Below, in pieces: positions 15,947-24,522 of a stretch of DNA of 50,928 nucleotides. The translations under genes and the position numbers were made by a program. Position 1 is the stretch's first letter; every line of letters begins with the position of its first letter. Location: the NCBI RefSeq assembly GCF_018998565.1, contig NZ_JAHNZO010000045.1:1-50928 (forward strand). Direction: 5' to 3'. The DNA comes from Paenibacillus oleatilyticus (GTDB lineage: Bacteria; Bacillota; Bacilli; Paenibacillales; NBRC-103111). Below the pieces are notes generated by a model, which had not been told where the DNA came from, searched no databases, and was given only the letters and a program-made list of their open reading frames with translations.

Positions 15947-16957
15947 TCAGCTCGCTTCAACCGTCTTCCGCTCGTTCTCCCGGCGGAACTTCATCCGCAG
16001 CATGCGAAGCCATTCGTAGACGCGGTCCGCATCCTGCGCAGTCAGCTCCTTCTGGCTGTAGACCGTTTGCAGAATCGGCTTCAAATAACGGTCGCCCTGC
16101 TGCTGGAACGCCTGCCATGCCAGCTCGCGCTCCGGCTCGGGCACCTGCTCAAGCTGTCCTTCGATATAGCTCTGCAGGTCGTAGCCTTCGCGATCCAGCT
16201 CTTCGAACAGCTGCAGCAAATTGCGCCGCTGAAGCTTGGTCTGCTCCAGCAGCTCATCCAGCTTCTCTCCGCGCGCAATGGCTTCGAGCAGCTTATGCTT
16301 GAGCTCCCGCTTCTCCTCCTCGGCCTTCCGCTTCCGTTCATTTTCCTGAAGCAGCCAGGCATTCAGCTCTCCCGGATCGATCGATTCCGCCACCCACGTT
16401 AGCGGAAAATCCGTATCCCGCTGGAAGCCGGCGGTGATGGCGACGATATCGGCTGCATAAGCGGCAGCTTTGGCTTTTCCGAATCCCGGAAGGTGCAGCA
16501 GCTCTTCTTCCGTGTAGGGAACGAAGGCACTTATCATCTTGAGCAGCCGGTTGGTCGCGATCAGATACGCCACTTTGCCGTCGCGGCTTGCTTGTTTAAA
16601 CCGCCAATCGCGGAGCTTGTCGAACAGCTCTTCGTTGGCATGCTTCTCCCCGTAAAAATGCAAGCGTTGAATATACGCCGTCCGGCGGTCCAATACGTCG
16701 ATTTCACTTACGTTTACCTGCACGATTGGCTTATAGCCGCCGCATTGCTTGGCAAACACCCGCTCGCGGAAAATGGCGAGCATCTCCTCCCATCGCAGTC
16801 CTTCGTACCAGCACTCCTGCACCCTGCGGCCGTCTTCTCTCGTCTCGTTCCACATCACCATCCAGGTGCCCTGGCTTTCGCCGATCGTCACGTGCGCCGT
16901 AGTGACATTCCCCTCTTCCGTCGCCTTTTCCAAGCTGTTCAAAAACACCAGATTCAC
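15947..16957 (-). CDS. HRDC-domain protein
   Basis: 336 aa from GTG 16957, seven bases after GGGGAGG; a TTG six codons upstream lies within the ribosome binding site region. The first 105 residues have no motif I recognise. Residues 111-174 form an HRDC domain, with LRDWR, KVAYLIATNRLLKMIS and LLHLPGFGKAKAAAYAADIV, of the type found in RecQ helicases and RNase D. The rest is a charged helical region with likely coiled coil (about 200-260). No helicase or nuclease domain is attached, so a nucleic-acid-binding accessory role is a guess. It is preceded by a promoter and a terminator-like hairpin in its short leader. Confidence 0.8.
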   Translation of the reverse strand: MNLVFLNSLEKATEEGNVTTAHVTIGESQGTWMVMWNETREDGRRVQECWYEGLRWEEMLAIFRERVFAKQCGGYKPIVQVNVSEIDVLDRRTAYIQRLHFYGEKHANEELFDKLRDWRFKQASRDGKVAYLIATNRLLKMISAFVPYTEEELLHLPGFGKAKAAAYAADIVAITAGFQRDTDFPLTWVAESIDPGELNAWLLQENERKRKAEEEKRELKHKLLEAIARGEKLDELLEQTKLQRRNLLQLFEELDREGYDLQSYIEGQLEQVPEPERELAWQAFQQQGDRYLKPILQTVYSQKELTAQDADRVYEWLRMLRMKFRRENERKTVEAS

Positions 16958-17000
16958 TCGAAAAACCTCCCCCAAGAAGTTGTCAAAGCAGCTTCAAACG

Positions 17001-17041
17001 CAAAAAAGCACCATCTTACCCGATACAGGTAAGAGGTGCTT
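17001..17041 (-). terminator. Terminator hairpin in the leader of the HRDC gene (possible attenuator)
   Basis: On the minus strand AAGCACC-TCTTACC pairs with GGTAAGA-GGTGCTT around a 7-base loop, followed by TTTTTT. It lies between a good promoter (17072-17100) and the GTG at 16957, so most transcripts should stop before the gene. An 8-base complementary pair, TTCAAACG and CGTTTGAA, flanks the hairpin (17055-17062 and 16993-17000) and could extend the structure. Confidence 0.65.
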
Positions 17042-17071
17042 CCTCTCAAGTACACGTTTGAAATTAGACCT

Positions 17072-17100
17072 ATATTACCACGAAACGTCATGGATGACAA
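17072..17100 (-). promoter_or_regulatory. Promoter of the HRDC gene
   Basis: TTGTCA (17100-17095) and TAATAT (17077-17072), 17 bases apart on the minus strand. The expected start is near 17065. Confidence 0.6.
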
Positions 17101-17176
17101 GCATGATTTGGATAATCTTCCGGTTTAAGGACAAGCTAGGAGAAACAATCTTGCCTATTGAAAGGAGGAATCGGGC

Positions 17177-17479
17177 ATGAGCCCAAACGACACGAACCAA
17201 GATGGATTTATGAGCGAAGCGCCGCAGAAGAAATACACCGATCTGAGCACGGTGGAATCCCAGCGCAACGACCTGACGGCGGAGGAATTTCCGGAAGGCC
17301 CTTACGGCAGCAGCCTTCTTACGGAATCGCTCGGCAAGAGCACGCCGTGGCGGGAGGATCAGCGCTCGTACAACCAGTTTACTTACGAGAACCGCGAGCT
17401 TCACGCAGGCCTCTCCCGCGGGTATCCCGACGCGCACCCGACCCACGATTCGTCCGGCGACGATTACGTGGAAGAGTAG
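17177..17479 (+). CDS. Small hydrophilic protein of unknown function
   Basis: 100 aa, acidic and Asp/Glu/Ser/Tyr-rich with no hydrophobic segment, so cytosolic. An excellent AAAGGAGGAATC ribosome binding site lies eight bases before the ATG, supporting that it is a real gene. It contains no motif I can name; similar short hydrophilic proteins are common in Paenibacillus. It starts divergently from the HRDC gene (about 75 bases from that promoter) and converges with the nhaC gene. Confidence 0.7.
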   Translation: MSPNDTNQDGFMSEAPQKKYTDLSTVESQRNDLTAEEFPEGPYGSSLLTESLGKSTPWREDQRSYNQFTYENRELHAGLSRGYPDAHPTHDSSGDDYVEE

Positions 17480-17493
17480 CCGGGCAACCGCAA

Positions 17494-17536
17494 AAAGGCG
17501 ATCCGCCGGACCTCTCCTCCGGCGAACCGCCTTCGC
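17494..17536 (-). terminator. Terminator of the nhaC-type gene
   Basis: AAGGCG-CGCCGGA and TCCGGCG-CGCCTT arms with a CCTCTC loop. The minus-strand copy ends in TTTTTGCGG. It probably also slows transcription from the small gene at 17177-17479. Confidence 0.8.
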
Positions 17537-17570
17537 GCTTGCTGCCCCAACGCCAGCAAACTTTTCCAGT

Positions 17571-19004
17571 CTACATGCCGCTGTTGTTCATGCCGATCTC
17601 GAACTTTTCCTCGTACGCTCCCCTCTCGTCCCCCTCGTCGATCGGCGCAATGGCGAAACCGGTATAACCGAACACGATCGCTAACAAGGGCGTGATAAAA
17701 CACATAAACGAATAAAGAACATACTCCATGCCGATATTGAGCGTAGCCATAATAAAGGCGCCCGAGACTCCCCATGGAACGGCCGGATGGACAATGGTTC
17801 CGGCATCCTCCAGCGTTCTGGACAAATTTTTCGGATGAAGCTTCAGCCGCTTGTACGAAGACTCCAGCATTTGCCCGGGCAAAATAATGGACAAGTAGCA
17901 TTCCCCGATAATGACATTCACCCCGATCGAAGAAAAAACCGTCGCGCTGATGACATTGCCTTTATTATTCAAGAGGCTCTTAATCCGGTCGATCATGGTA
18001 TGAACCAGACCGATTTCTTTCACAAGACCGCCGAAGGCGAGCGCCATGATGATGAGCGAGACGGCAGACATCATACTGGATAGTCCGCCTAGCGACAGCA
18101 GTTTATCGATCGCCTCCACTCCCGTTTCCGACTTATAGCCAAAGTGCGCGACGGTCATGAGCCGACCTGCCGAAACGCCGGGAACCGTAAAAAAGGCCGT
18201 CGCGATCGCGACCAATAAACCGACAACGAGCGTTGGAATGGCATCGAACCGTTTGAAAGCCAGGACGATAATCGTCAGCGGCGAAAGCAGGGTCAGAGGC
18301 GTAATCGTGAAGCGTTCGTCGAGGGTGCGGATCATCGTTTCGATGCCGGCGGTGTCAGCGGCGCGGTCGGAGGATATGGCAAAGAAAGCAAACAGAATCA
18401 GCGTCAATACCAAGCTTGGAATCGTCGTCCACAGCATATGCCGGATATGATCGAAAATAGGCACCTTGGCCGTCGCGGAGGCAAGATTCGTCGTATCCGA
18501 GAGAGGGGATATTTTATCGCCAAAGACGGAGCCGCAAACGATAGCCCCTGCCGCCATAGCGGGGGAAATTCCCATGCCGTAGGCGACCCCCATCAAAGCA
18601 ACGCCCATCGTTCCGATGGCGCTCCACGAGCTTCCCGTCAGCACGGAGACGACTCCGCAGATTAAGACCGCCGATACGAGAAAGTAGCTGGGCGAAAGAA
18701 TGTGCAAGCCGTAATAAGACAAGGTCGGCACGGTACCGTTCAACACCCATATCCCGATCAAGATTCCGATCAGACACAAAATGAGGATCGAGGGGAGGCC
18801 GTACAAAATGCCTTTGACGACAGCCGATTCCAACTGCTTCCAAGTAAAGCCTAATGTTAAGCCATAAAAAGAAAGCAGGATCGATGCCATCAAAATGGGG
18901 ATTTGCGGAGCGACTTGATAGTGAAGAATGCTTATCGCCAAAATGACGACGATAACCGCAATGAGCGCGCATGACATGAAAAACGACGGTTTTTTCGTTA
19001 CCAT
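17571..19004 (-). CDS. nhaC: Na+/H+ antiporter, NhaC family
   Basis: 477 aa from ATG 19004, placed behind GGGAGGA; the longer frame upstream lacks a ribosome binding site. About eleven membrane segments. The family motif GDKISPLSDTTNLA is present at about residue 180, along with TGSSWSAIGTMGVALMG and, near the C-terminus, IVHPAVPWGVSGAF. NhaC proteins exchange Na+ for H+ across the cytoplasmic membrane. The related MleN protein exchanges malate for lactate coupled to Na+/H+ and cannot be excluded by eye. The gene follows the tyrosine catabolism operon in the same direction after about 195 bases. Confidence 0.85.
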   Translation of the reverse strand: MVTKKPSFFMSCALIAVIVVILAISILHYQVAPQIPILMASILLSFYGLTLGFTWKQLESAVVKGILYGLPSILILCLIGILIGIWVLNGTVPTLSYYGLHILSPSYFLVSAVLICGVVSVLTGSSWSAIGTMGVALMGVAYGMGISPAMAAGAIVCGSVFGDKISPLSDTTNLASATAKVPIFDHIRHMLWTTIPSLVLTLILFAFFAISSDRAADTAGIETMIRTLDERFTITPLTLLSPLTIIVLAFKRFDAIPTLVVGLLVAIATAFFTVPGVSAGRLMTVAHFGYKSETGVEAIDKLLSLGGLSSMMSAVSLIIMALAFGGLVKEIGLVHTMIDRIKSLLNNKGNVISATVFSSIGVNVIIGECYLSIILPGQMLESSYKRLKLHPKNLSRTLEDAGTIVHPAVPWGVSGAFIMATLNIGMEYVLYSFMCFITPLLAIVFGYTGFAIAPIDEGDERGAYEEKFEIGMNNSGM

Positions 19005-19199
19005 AGGTATTCCTCCCGCACGAACGGAATAATAGGACGCACAAAATCGCCATAATGTAAGCGTATTCAAAATAAAGAAGAAAGCATTCGACGGGAGACC
19101 GGGCTGCACGAGTGCAAGCTCCATAACGATTCAACGCTTCGTTTCTCATCCATCGGTCTCGCCGTCGGAACGCTTCTTGCGGCAGGCGTGCCGTTTTTC

Positions 19200-19508
19200 T
19201 CATGGCTGTTTGCCGTGCCTATTCAACCGCTCCAAAATGGTTCGGAAGCCTCCCCTTCCGTGGTTCAGACAATTTTTGACCCGAAAAATGATGGCGCTGC
19301 CTTTCTGGGTTTCCTCGATAATATCCAAATAAGTAGCCCCTTCGAGCAGCTGCTTTGCGACTTCAAGCCTGAGAGCCATCGTTTTGACCTCGTTTACCGT
19401 GCACAAATCGGAAAAAAAATCGTAGCATTCATCCTTCGTTTGTAACGATAAAATGGCTTCGAATAACTGATGGATTTCTTCCTCGCTTCGCACGTTATTC
19501 CGCCGCAC
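19200..19508 (-). CDS. yerC: YerC/YecD family TrpR-like protein
   Basis: 102 aa from a GTG, 20 bases after the hmgA stop. The N-terminal two-thirds matches the YerC family: LFEAILSLQTKDECYDFFSDLCTVNEV style sequence, then LRLEVAKQLLEGATYLDI. The helix-turn-helix region (residues 65-90) reads EETQKGSAIIFRVKNCLNHG, while typical family members have a TGASTATISRVKRCLNYG sequence. TrpR-type proteins bind DNA, and TrpR itself senses tryptophan. Position at the end of the aromatic catabolism operon makes it a candidate local regulator, but the altered recognition helix means function cannot be assumed. An alternative start is the GTG at 19493. Confidence 0.82.
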   Translation of the reverse strand: MRRNNVRSEEEIHQLFEAILSLQTKDECYDFFSDLCTVNEVKTMALRLEVAKQLLEGATYLDIIEETQKGSAIIFRVKNCLNHGRGGFRTILERLNRHGKQP

Positions 19509-19528
19509 TATGCCACCACCACGCCGAT

Positions 19529-20686
19529 TTATTTATGAGACCAGCTGTACAGATAGTTTTTGTCTTCGAAGGTATGGGCCGCCTTGACGACCTTGAGCGG
19601 ACGGAACGTGTCCACCATAACCGCCAATTCCTTCGTTTCTTTTTTGCCCAGGCTCGCCTCGATCGTGCCGGGATGAGGTCCGTGAGGAATGCCTGACGGA
19701 TGAAGCGTAATGGACCCTTCTTCGATGCCCCGGCGGCTCATAAAATTGCCCTCCACATAGTAGAGCACCTCGTCGCTGTCCACGTTGCTGTGGAAATAAG
19801 GCGTAGGCACGGCTTCCGGATGATAATCGTACAGTCTCGGGACGAAGGAGCAGACGACGAACTGATGCCCTTCGAACGTCTGGTGAATCGGAGGCGGCAT
19901 ATGAATGCGTCCGGTGATCGGTTCGAAATCCGCGATGTTGAAGATATACGGATACAGATAACCGTCCCAGCCGACAACGTCCAGCGGATGATGGCTGTAA
20001 ATATGAGAATGCAGCGCGCCTCTCGTCTTGGACCGCACCTCGAACTCCCCGAGCTCCGTGTGCGTCTCCAGCGTCTCCGGCAGCCGGATATCCCTTTCGC
20101 AAAAAGGGCTGTGCTCCAGCAGTTGACCGTGCTCGTTACGGTAACGCTTCGGCGTGCTGATCCAGCTGTTCGTTTCCACGACCAAAAATTTGGTGTCATC
20201 CCCATCCGGCACGATCCGGTAAATGGTACCGATCGGAATGACGATATAATCGCCCGGACGGTAACGCAGCGTACCGAACATCGACTCGACCTTGCCTGTT
20301 CCGTAATGCACGAACAGAAGCTCGTCGCCGTCGCCGTTGCGGTAATAATAATTCATCGGTTCCGCAGGGCTCGAAACGGCAAGCAGGATATCGTCATTCC
20401 CGAGAACGTACGTTCTACCCATGACACCATCACCTTGCTTCGGGGCCGCGCCCGTCTGAAAATGGCGGTATCCGAGCACGCTGTCGTCCTCGTACTCAAT
20501 GCTGCACGTACCGAGGTACTCGGCTTTGACGATTTCCGTCGGCGCGCCGTGATGGTAAAGGATCGATTGAATGCCGGAGAAGCCTTTCGTACCCATCACC
20601 TGCTCGCGAAACAATGAACCGTCTTCTTTTCTGAACTGCACGTGTCTTTTATTGGGAATTTGCCCCATCCGATGGTAGAACGGCAT
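19529..20686 (-). CDS. hmgA: Homogentisate 1,2-dioxygenase
   Basis: 385 aa with AAGGAGGT ahead of the ATG. The cupin-type dioxygenase shows RPGDYIVIPIGTIYRI, VGWDGYLYPYIFNI, and the iron-site region FHSNVDSDEVLYYVEG followed by LHPSGIPHGPHPG, giving His, Glu and His ligands. It opens the ring of homogentisate to maleylacetoacetate using Fe(II) and O2. Bacillales HmgA proteins are shorter than the roughly 440-aa proteobacterial enzymes, as here. Third enzyme in the sequence hppD-unknown-fahA-hmgA. Confidence 0.93.
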   Translation of the reverse strand: MPFYHRMGQIPNKRHVQFRKEDGSLFREQVMGTKGFSGIQSILYHHGAPTEIVKAEYLGTCSIEYEDDSVLGYRHFQTGAAPKQGDGVMGRTYVLGNDDILLAVSSPAEPMNYYYRNGDGDELLFVHYGTGKVESMFGTLRYRPGDYIVIPIGTIYRIVPDGDDTKFLVVETNSWISTPKRYRNEHGQLLEHSPFCERDIRLPETLETHTELGEFEVRSKTRGALHSHIYSHHPLDVVGWDGYLYPYIFNIADFEPITGRIHMPPPIHQTFEGHQFVVCSFVPRLYDYHPEAVPTPYFHSNVDSDEVLYYVEGNFMSRRGIEEGSITLHPSGIPHGPHPGTIEASLGKKETKELAVMVDTFRPLKVVKAAHTFEDKNYLYSWSHK

Positions 20687-20719
20687 CTTGTACGACCTCC
20701 TTGGTTAAGTTGCGCTTGC

Positions 20720-21982
20720 TTATTTCAACGAAGGCAGAACCCGGCCCGTCACCTCGCCAAATCCGATGCGGTACCCGTCGCCTTGTGCATATCCGGTCAT
20801 GGTCAGCCGGTCGCCGTCTTCCAGCCAGACCCGCTTGACGCCATCGCTTAACTCAAGAGGCTCCGCTCCGCGCCAGGCCAATTCCAGCATGCATCCGCGG
20901 CTTGCCTTGTCCGGTCCGCTGATCGTCCCGGAGGCCAGCAAATCCCCGGCCCGCAGGTTGCAGCCGCCTACCGTATGGTGAGCGATTTGCTGCGCCATGC
21001 TCCAATACAAATATTTGACGTTGCTCTCCGTGATCCGCTCCGCCCGCTCCATATCGTCGCATTGCAGGTGCACCTCAAGCTTGATGTCGAAGGCGTGCGC
21101 TCCCTCCTGCTTCAGATAAGGTAGCGGCTCCGGCTCCTGCCGGCTTCCGCGGATACGGAACGGCTCCAAAGCATCGAGCGGCACAACCCAGGGCGAAATC
21201 GATGTCGCGAAATTTTTCGCGAGAAAAGGTCCCAGCGGCTGATATTCCCAAGCCTGAATGTCCCGGGCGCTCCAATCGTTGACGAGCACCAGTCCGAAAA
21301 TATGCTCCTCCGCCCGTTCGACGGGGATGGGGGTACCGAGCGGGTTGCCCGCTCCCATGAACCACCCGAGTTCCAGTTCAAAGTCCAGCTGGCGGCTTGG
21401 TCCGAATACAGGCGCCGCCGCATCCGGCGGCTTCATCTGCCCTTGCGGGCGGCGTACGTCGGTCCCGCTAAGCACGATCGAACTGGCTCGGCCATGGTAC
21501 CCGACCGGGAGATGATGCCAGTTGGGCATTAAGGCGTTCTCTTTCCCCCGGAACATCGTGCCTACATTGAAGGCATGGTCCCGCGAAGCGTAAAAATCCG
21601 TATAATCGCCAATTTCTACAGGCAGCAGCAGCTCTACATCCTTCTGTGGAAGCAGAGCGGCGGTCCGCAGCCCTACGTTGTCCCGCAGCTCCGGCTCGTC
21701 GGCTGACAGGAGCCGCTGAATTTCCGCGCGGACCTGCTGCCAGACCGGGCGGCCGAGTGCCATAAACGCGTTCAGCGACGCTTGGTCGAATATTCCCTTT
21801 CCGGCCGCTTCCGTCCTGCCGAAGCAGTCCGCCTGATCGAGAACGGCAAGATCCAGAACGTACTCCCCGATGGCTACGCCAATCCGGGGAGTTCCGCCGT
21901 TACGGGAGCGGAAGACGCCGTAGGGAAGATTTTGGATCGGGAAATGCGATTCCGGCGCAACCTCAACAAATGAGCGCAGCAT
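20720..21982 (-). CDS. fahA: Fumarylacetoacetase
   Basis: 420 aa with AAAGGAGCC upstream of the ATG. The N-terminal domain (1-115) is followed by the catalytic FAA-hydrolase domain, with DYTDFYASRDHAFNVG, HLPVGYHGRASSIV, LDFELELGWFMG, VLVNDWSARDIQAWEY, GPFLAKNFATSISPW and LLASGTISGPD. The Asp, Glu and His residues around the metal and the catalytic His are present. It hydrolyses fumarylacetoacetate to fumarate and acetoacetate, the last step of tyrosine catabolism. A maleylacetoacetate isomerase gene is not evident in the operon. Confidence 0.95.
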   Translation of the reverse strand: MLRSFVEVAPESHFPIQNLPYGVFRSRNGGTPRIGVAIGEYVLDLAVLDQADCFGRTEAAGKGIFDQASLNAFMALGRPVWQQVRAEIQRLLSADEPELRDNVGLRTAALLPQKDVELLLPVEIGDYTDFYASRDHAFNVGTMFRGKENALMPNWHHLPVGYHGRASSIVLSGTDVRRPQGQMKPPDAAAPVFGPSRQLDFELELGWFMGAGNPLGTPIPVERAEEHIFGLVLVNDWSARDIQAWEYQPLGPFLAKNFATSISPWVVPLDALEPFRIRGSRQEPEPLPYLKQEGAHAFDIKLEVHLQCDDMERAERITESNVKYLYWSMAQQIAHHTVGGCNLRAGDLLASGTISGPDKASRGCMLELAWRGAEPLELSDGVKRVWLEDGDRLTMTGYAQGDGYRIGFGEVTGRVLPSLK

Positions 21983-21996
21983 TTTAACGGCTCCTT

Positions 21997-22947
21997 TTAC
22001 TCTAGTGATTGTGATTTTAGCTCCCGCAGCTCGTCGCGAGGCTCATCGAAGCTGCAGCTTCCGTAGGAGCACAGCGCCAAATTGCGCAGCCTCCGCACCT
22101 CGTCGGCCGAAATTGTAAGCGTTCTCCAACCTAACGCATCCGGGAGGAAGACGAAGCTGTCGGGGTCCTTGTCTGCCAAAATTTCAGCGGTTTTGTCGCG
22201 ACCCAGCTTGTAGACATGCGCCAGCATCCCCGCGACAAACACGTTAAGGAAGCCGTGCATCTCGGTCTTCACTTCTTCCCGGTACATGCGAACCGGGTGG
22301 TGAAGTCCGGCTGTGAACTTCAACGCCAATTGGCGGTCCCTGCACCCGACAAGGACGGCGGCCACCTGCTCCGGCGACGGAAACGCGTCGGAGGTGACGC
22401 CTCCGGTCCGCAGCTTTACGCCCGGCTGCATCCCGCCTTGGCTGGCGCAGCGCTTCACTGCGTCAAGGCCTTCTTCGATCCGGCTTCCCCAATCGCCGTC
22501 CAAAGGAAACGTCCACTCGAAGAACAGCCGGAGGCCGTGTTCCGATGCTCCGGCTGCCATCTCATCCAGTAACCGACGGTCCGCGCCCGCAGGGGGAAGA
22601 GGAAGCTCCAGCACGTCGATGTTCACCGACGAACCATGCCTCCCCCGGAAAGCCTCCGTTTGCCGCAAAGTATCGCCAAACAGCCGAAGGCATTCTTCCG
22701 CATCCCGGCTGCGGGTTCCAAGAACCGACAGCAGCAGCGGCCGGTCCCCGGAAAACATCGGCATGTACGGAGACAGCTTCTCCAATTGCGCAGCGGGAAT
22801 GATGAACCGGCCCAGCATCCATGCGTCCCGTCCGTCCCGGTAAACCGCGTAATTGCGTATGGCCTGCTCCAAAGGCAGGGCGGCGGGCGGAAATAACCCG
22901 GCATAATCGAGAAGCTGCTCCATCAAAGCTCTGGCGCTGGAAATCAT
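21997..22947 (-). CDS. Unknown protein inside the tyrosine catabolism operon
   Basis: 316 aa between hppD and fahA, with short gaps on both sides (48 and 14 bases), so co-transcribed. No membrane segments. Segments such as MEQLLDYAGLFPPAALPLEQA at the start, GVKLRTGGVTSDAFPS and ALKFTAGLHHPVR in the middle and LNVFVAGMLA later suggest a folded enzyme, perhaps with a barrel architecture, but I do not recognise a catalytic motif. The missing maleylacetoacetate isomerase step is one role it might fill, but nothing in the sequence resembles the glutathione- or mycothiol-dependent isomerases. Context is the only guide. Confidence 0.82.
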   Translation of the reverse strand: MISSARALMEQLLDYAGLFPPAALPLEQAIRNYAVYRDGRDAWMLGRFIIPAAQLEKLSPYMPMFSGDRPLLLSVLGTRSRDAEECLRLFGDTLRQTEAFRGRHGSSVNIDVLELPLPPAGADRRLLDEMAAGASEHGLRLFFEWTFPLDGDWGSRIEEGLDAVKRCASQGGMQPGVKLRTGGVTSDAFPSPEQVAAVLVGCRDRQLALKFTAGLHHPVRMYREEVKTEMHGFLNVFVAGMLAHVYKLGRDKTAEILADKDPDSFVFLPDALGWRTLTISADEVRRLRNLALCSYGSCSFDEPRDELRELKSQSLE

Positions 22948-22995
22948 GGGACGATCGCCCGCCTTTCCTTCTAAGTCTGTCGATTTGCAAGAAAA

Positions 22996-24111
22996 TTACA
23001 AGTTTCCGCGGCGCGCCTGCTCCCTCTCGATCGATTCGAACAGCGCTTTGAAGTTGCCTTCGCCGAACGTGGTCGCCCCTTTGCGCTGAATGATTTCGAA
23101 GAACAGGGTCGGCCGGTCGACGAGCGGCTTCGTAAAGATTTGCAGCAGGTACCCTTCCTCGTCGCGGTCCACAAGAATGCGGTATTGCTTCAGCTTCTCG
23201 ATATCTTCGTCGATCTTGCCGACCCGATCCGCCAGCTCTTCATAGTACGTATCCGGCGTATCCAGGAATTCCACGCCGTTTTCCTTCAGCACCTTCACAG
23301 TCGTGATAATATCGTTGGTCAATAAAGCTGCATGCTGCACCCCGGGGCCGTTGTAAAACTCCAGATATTCTTCAATTTGCGATTTGCGCTTGCCGGTGGC
23401 CGGCTCGTTGATCGGCATTTTGATGCGGCCGCCGTTGCAAATGACTTTGGACATCAAAGCCGAATATTCCGTGCTGATATCTTCATCATCGTAATGAATC
23501 ATTTCCTTGAAGCCCATGACCTTCTCGTAGTAGGACACCCATTCGTTCATTTCCTCGACGTTACCGACGACATGGTCGATCCCGATAAGGCCCGCATCCT
23601 GATACGGAAACGAGAAGTTGACAGGCTGATATCCCGGCGCGAACAAGCCCTTATAGTTCTTGCGGTCCACGAGGGTATGCACCGTATCGCCGTACGTGCC
23701 GATGATGGCTTTTTTGTAGGTGCCGTGTTCGTCCGTCAGCACCTGCGGCGCCATCACGGGAATACCGCCTCTGGAAATCGCCTCCGCGTAAGCCTTTTCA
23801 ACGTCGTCAACCCGAAACGCGACGTCCTTCGCTCCTTCGCCATGCTTCTTGATAAATTCCGTGACCGGGTGGTCCTCCTGAAGCGAGCCCGTCACCACAA
23901 AGCGGATTTTCCGCTGCTCCAGCACGTAGGATACGCGATCGCGCTGACCGGTTTCCAGCCCGGCGAAGGCAACGATCTTGAACCCGAAGGCCCGGCTCAT
24001 GTAATAGGCGGCCTGCTTCGCATTGCCAACGTAAAATTCCATATATTCAAAATCCTCGATCGGGAAAAAATCTTGCTGCAGCTCGCTAACTAAGGTAGTA
24101 TCCATTTCCAT
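22996..24111 (-). CDS. hppD: 4-Hydroxyphenylpyruvate dioxygenase
   Basis: 371 aa behind TAGGAGGTTATAAAA. Two vicinal-oxygen-chelate halves. Iron ligands are expected at the His of GIDHVVGNV (about 176), the His of GPGVQHAALLTNDI (about 255) and the Glu of LFFEIIQRKG (about 336). The C-terminus GEGNFKALFESIEREQARRGNL is the usual HPPD closing helix. It converts 4-hydroxyphenylpyruvate to homogentisate with Fe(II) and O2. First gene of the operon and preceded by its own promoter. Confidence 0.95.
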   Translation of the reverse strand: MEMDTTLVSELQQDFFPIEDFEYMEFYVGNAKQAAYYMSRAFGFKIVAFAGLETGQRDRVSYVLEQRKIRFVVTGSLQEDHPVTEFIKKHGEGAKDVAFRVDDVEKAYAEAISRGGIPVMAPQVLTDEHGTYKKAIIGTYGDTVHTLVDRKNYKGLFAPGYQPVNFSFPYQDAGLIGIDHVVGNVEEMNEWVSYYEKVMGFKEMIHYDDEDISTEYSALMSKVICNGGRIKMPINEPATGKRKSQIEEYLEFYNGPGVQHAALLTNDIITTVKVLKENGVEFLDTPDTYYEELADRVGKIDEDIEKLKQYRILVDRDEEGYLLQIFTKPLVDRPTLFFEIIQRKGATTFGEGNFKALFESIEREQARRGNL

Positions 24112-24152
24112 TTTTATAACCTCCTAGAATAATATTCCTTATGTTTGATGCT

Positions 24153-24181
24153 ATTATATGGCAAACTTGTGAACTCTTCAA
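24153..24181 (-). promoter_or_regulatory. Promoter of the hppD operon
   Basis: TTGAAG (24181-24176) and TATAAT (24158-24153), separated by 17 bases on the minus strand. The leader before the hppD ATG would be about 35 bases. Confidence 0.65.
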
Positions 24182-24240
24182 AAACGTTCAATGCTGTATG
24201 CGCGTGTCAACGCGAAATCGCTTTAGTACGTTAAATGAGT

Positions 24241-24468
24241 TTAGTCGGCTTCGGAGGCGGCTGCTTTCAGAAGCTGGTCCAGCAGCTCTTCATCATCGTT
24301 CATAACGACAATTCGTTGATCCACTTTCACGAAGCGCTCCAAGTAGCATTGCCCGCAATTGCCCAAACAGTCCTTCACCACAATATCAACTAAGCCGTCA
24401 TGCGCGATTTGTTTTAAAGCTTCCGATTTGGTCAGCTCATTCGAGCTGCACAGCTTGATGGTAGCCAT
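24241..24468 (-). CDS. DUF1450 family protein
   Basis: 75 aa from ATG 24468; the longer frame upstream overlaps no ribosome binding site, while GGGAGG lies nine bases before this ATG. The core reads DCLGNCGQCYLERFVKV, which is the C-x-x-x-C-x-x-C type pattern of the DUF1450/YuzB family (CLGYCGQCY in other members). Such thioredoxin-like folds may bind a metal or an iron-sulfur cluster, but function is not established. It follows the phenylalanine dehydrogenase gene by 54 bases in the same direction and is likely co-transcribed. Confidence 0.75.
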   Translation of the reverse strand: MATIKLCSSNELTKSEALKQIAHDGLVDIVVKDCLGNCGQCYLERFVKVDQRIVVMNDDEELLDQLLKAAASEAD

Positions 24469-24522
24469 CAGAACAAGCCTCCCGGAAAATCGTAATAAGG
24501 TCTCCGTGCTTTCCACCTGCGG

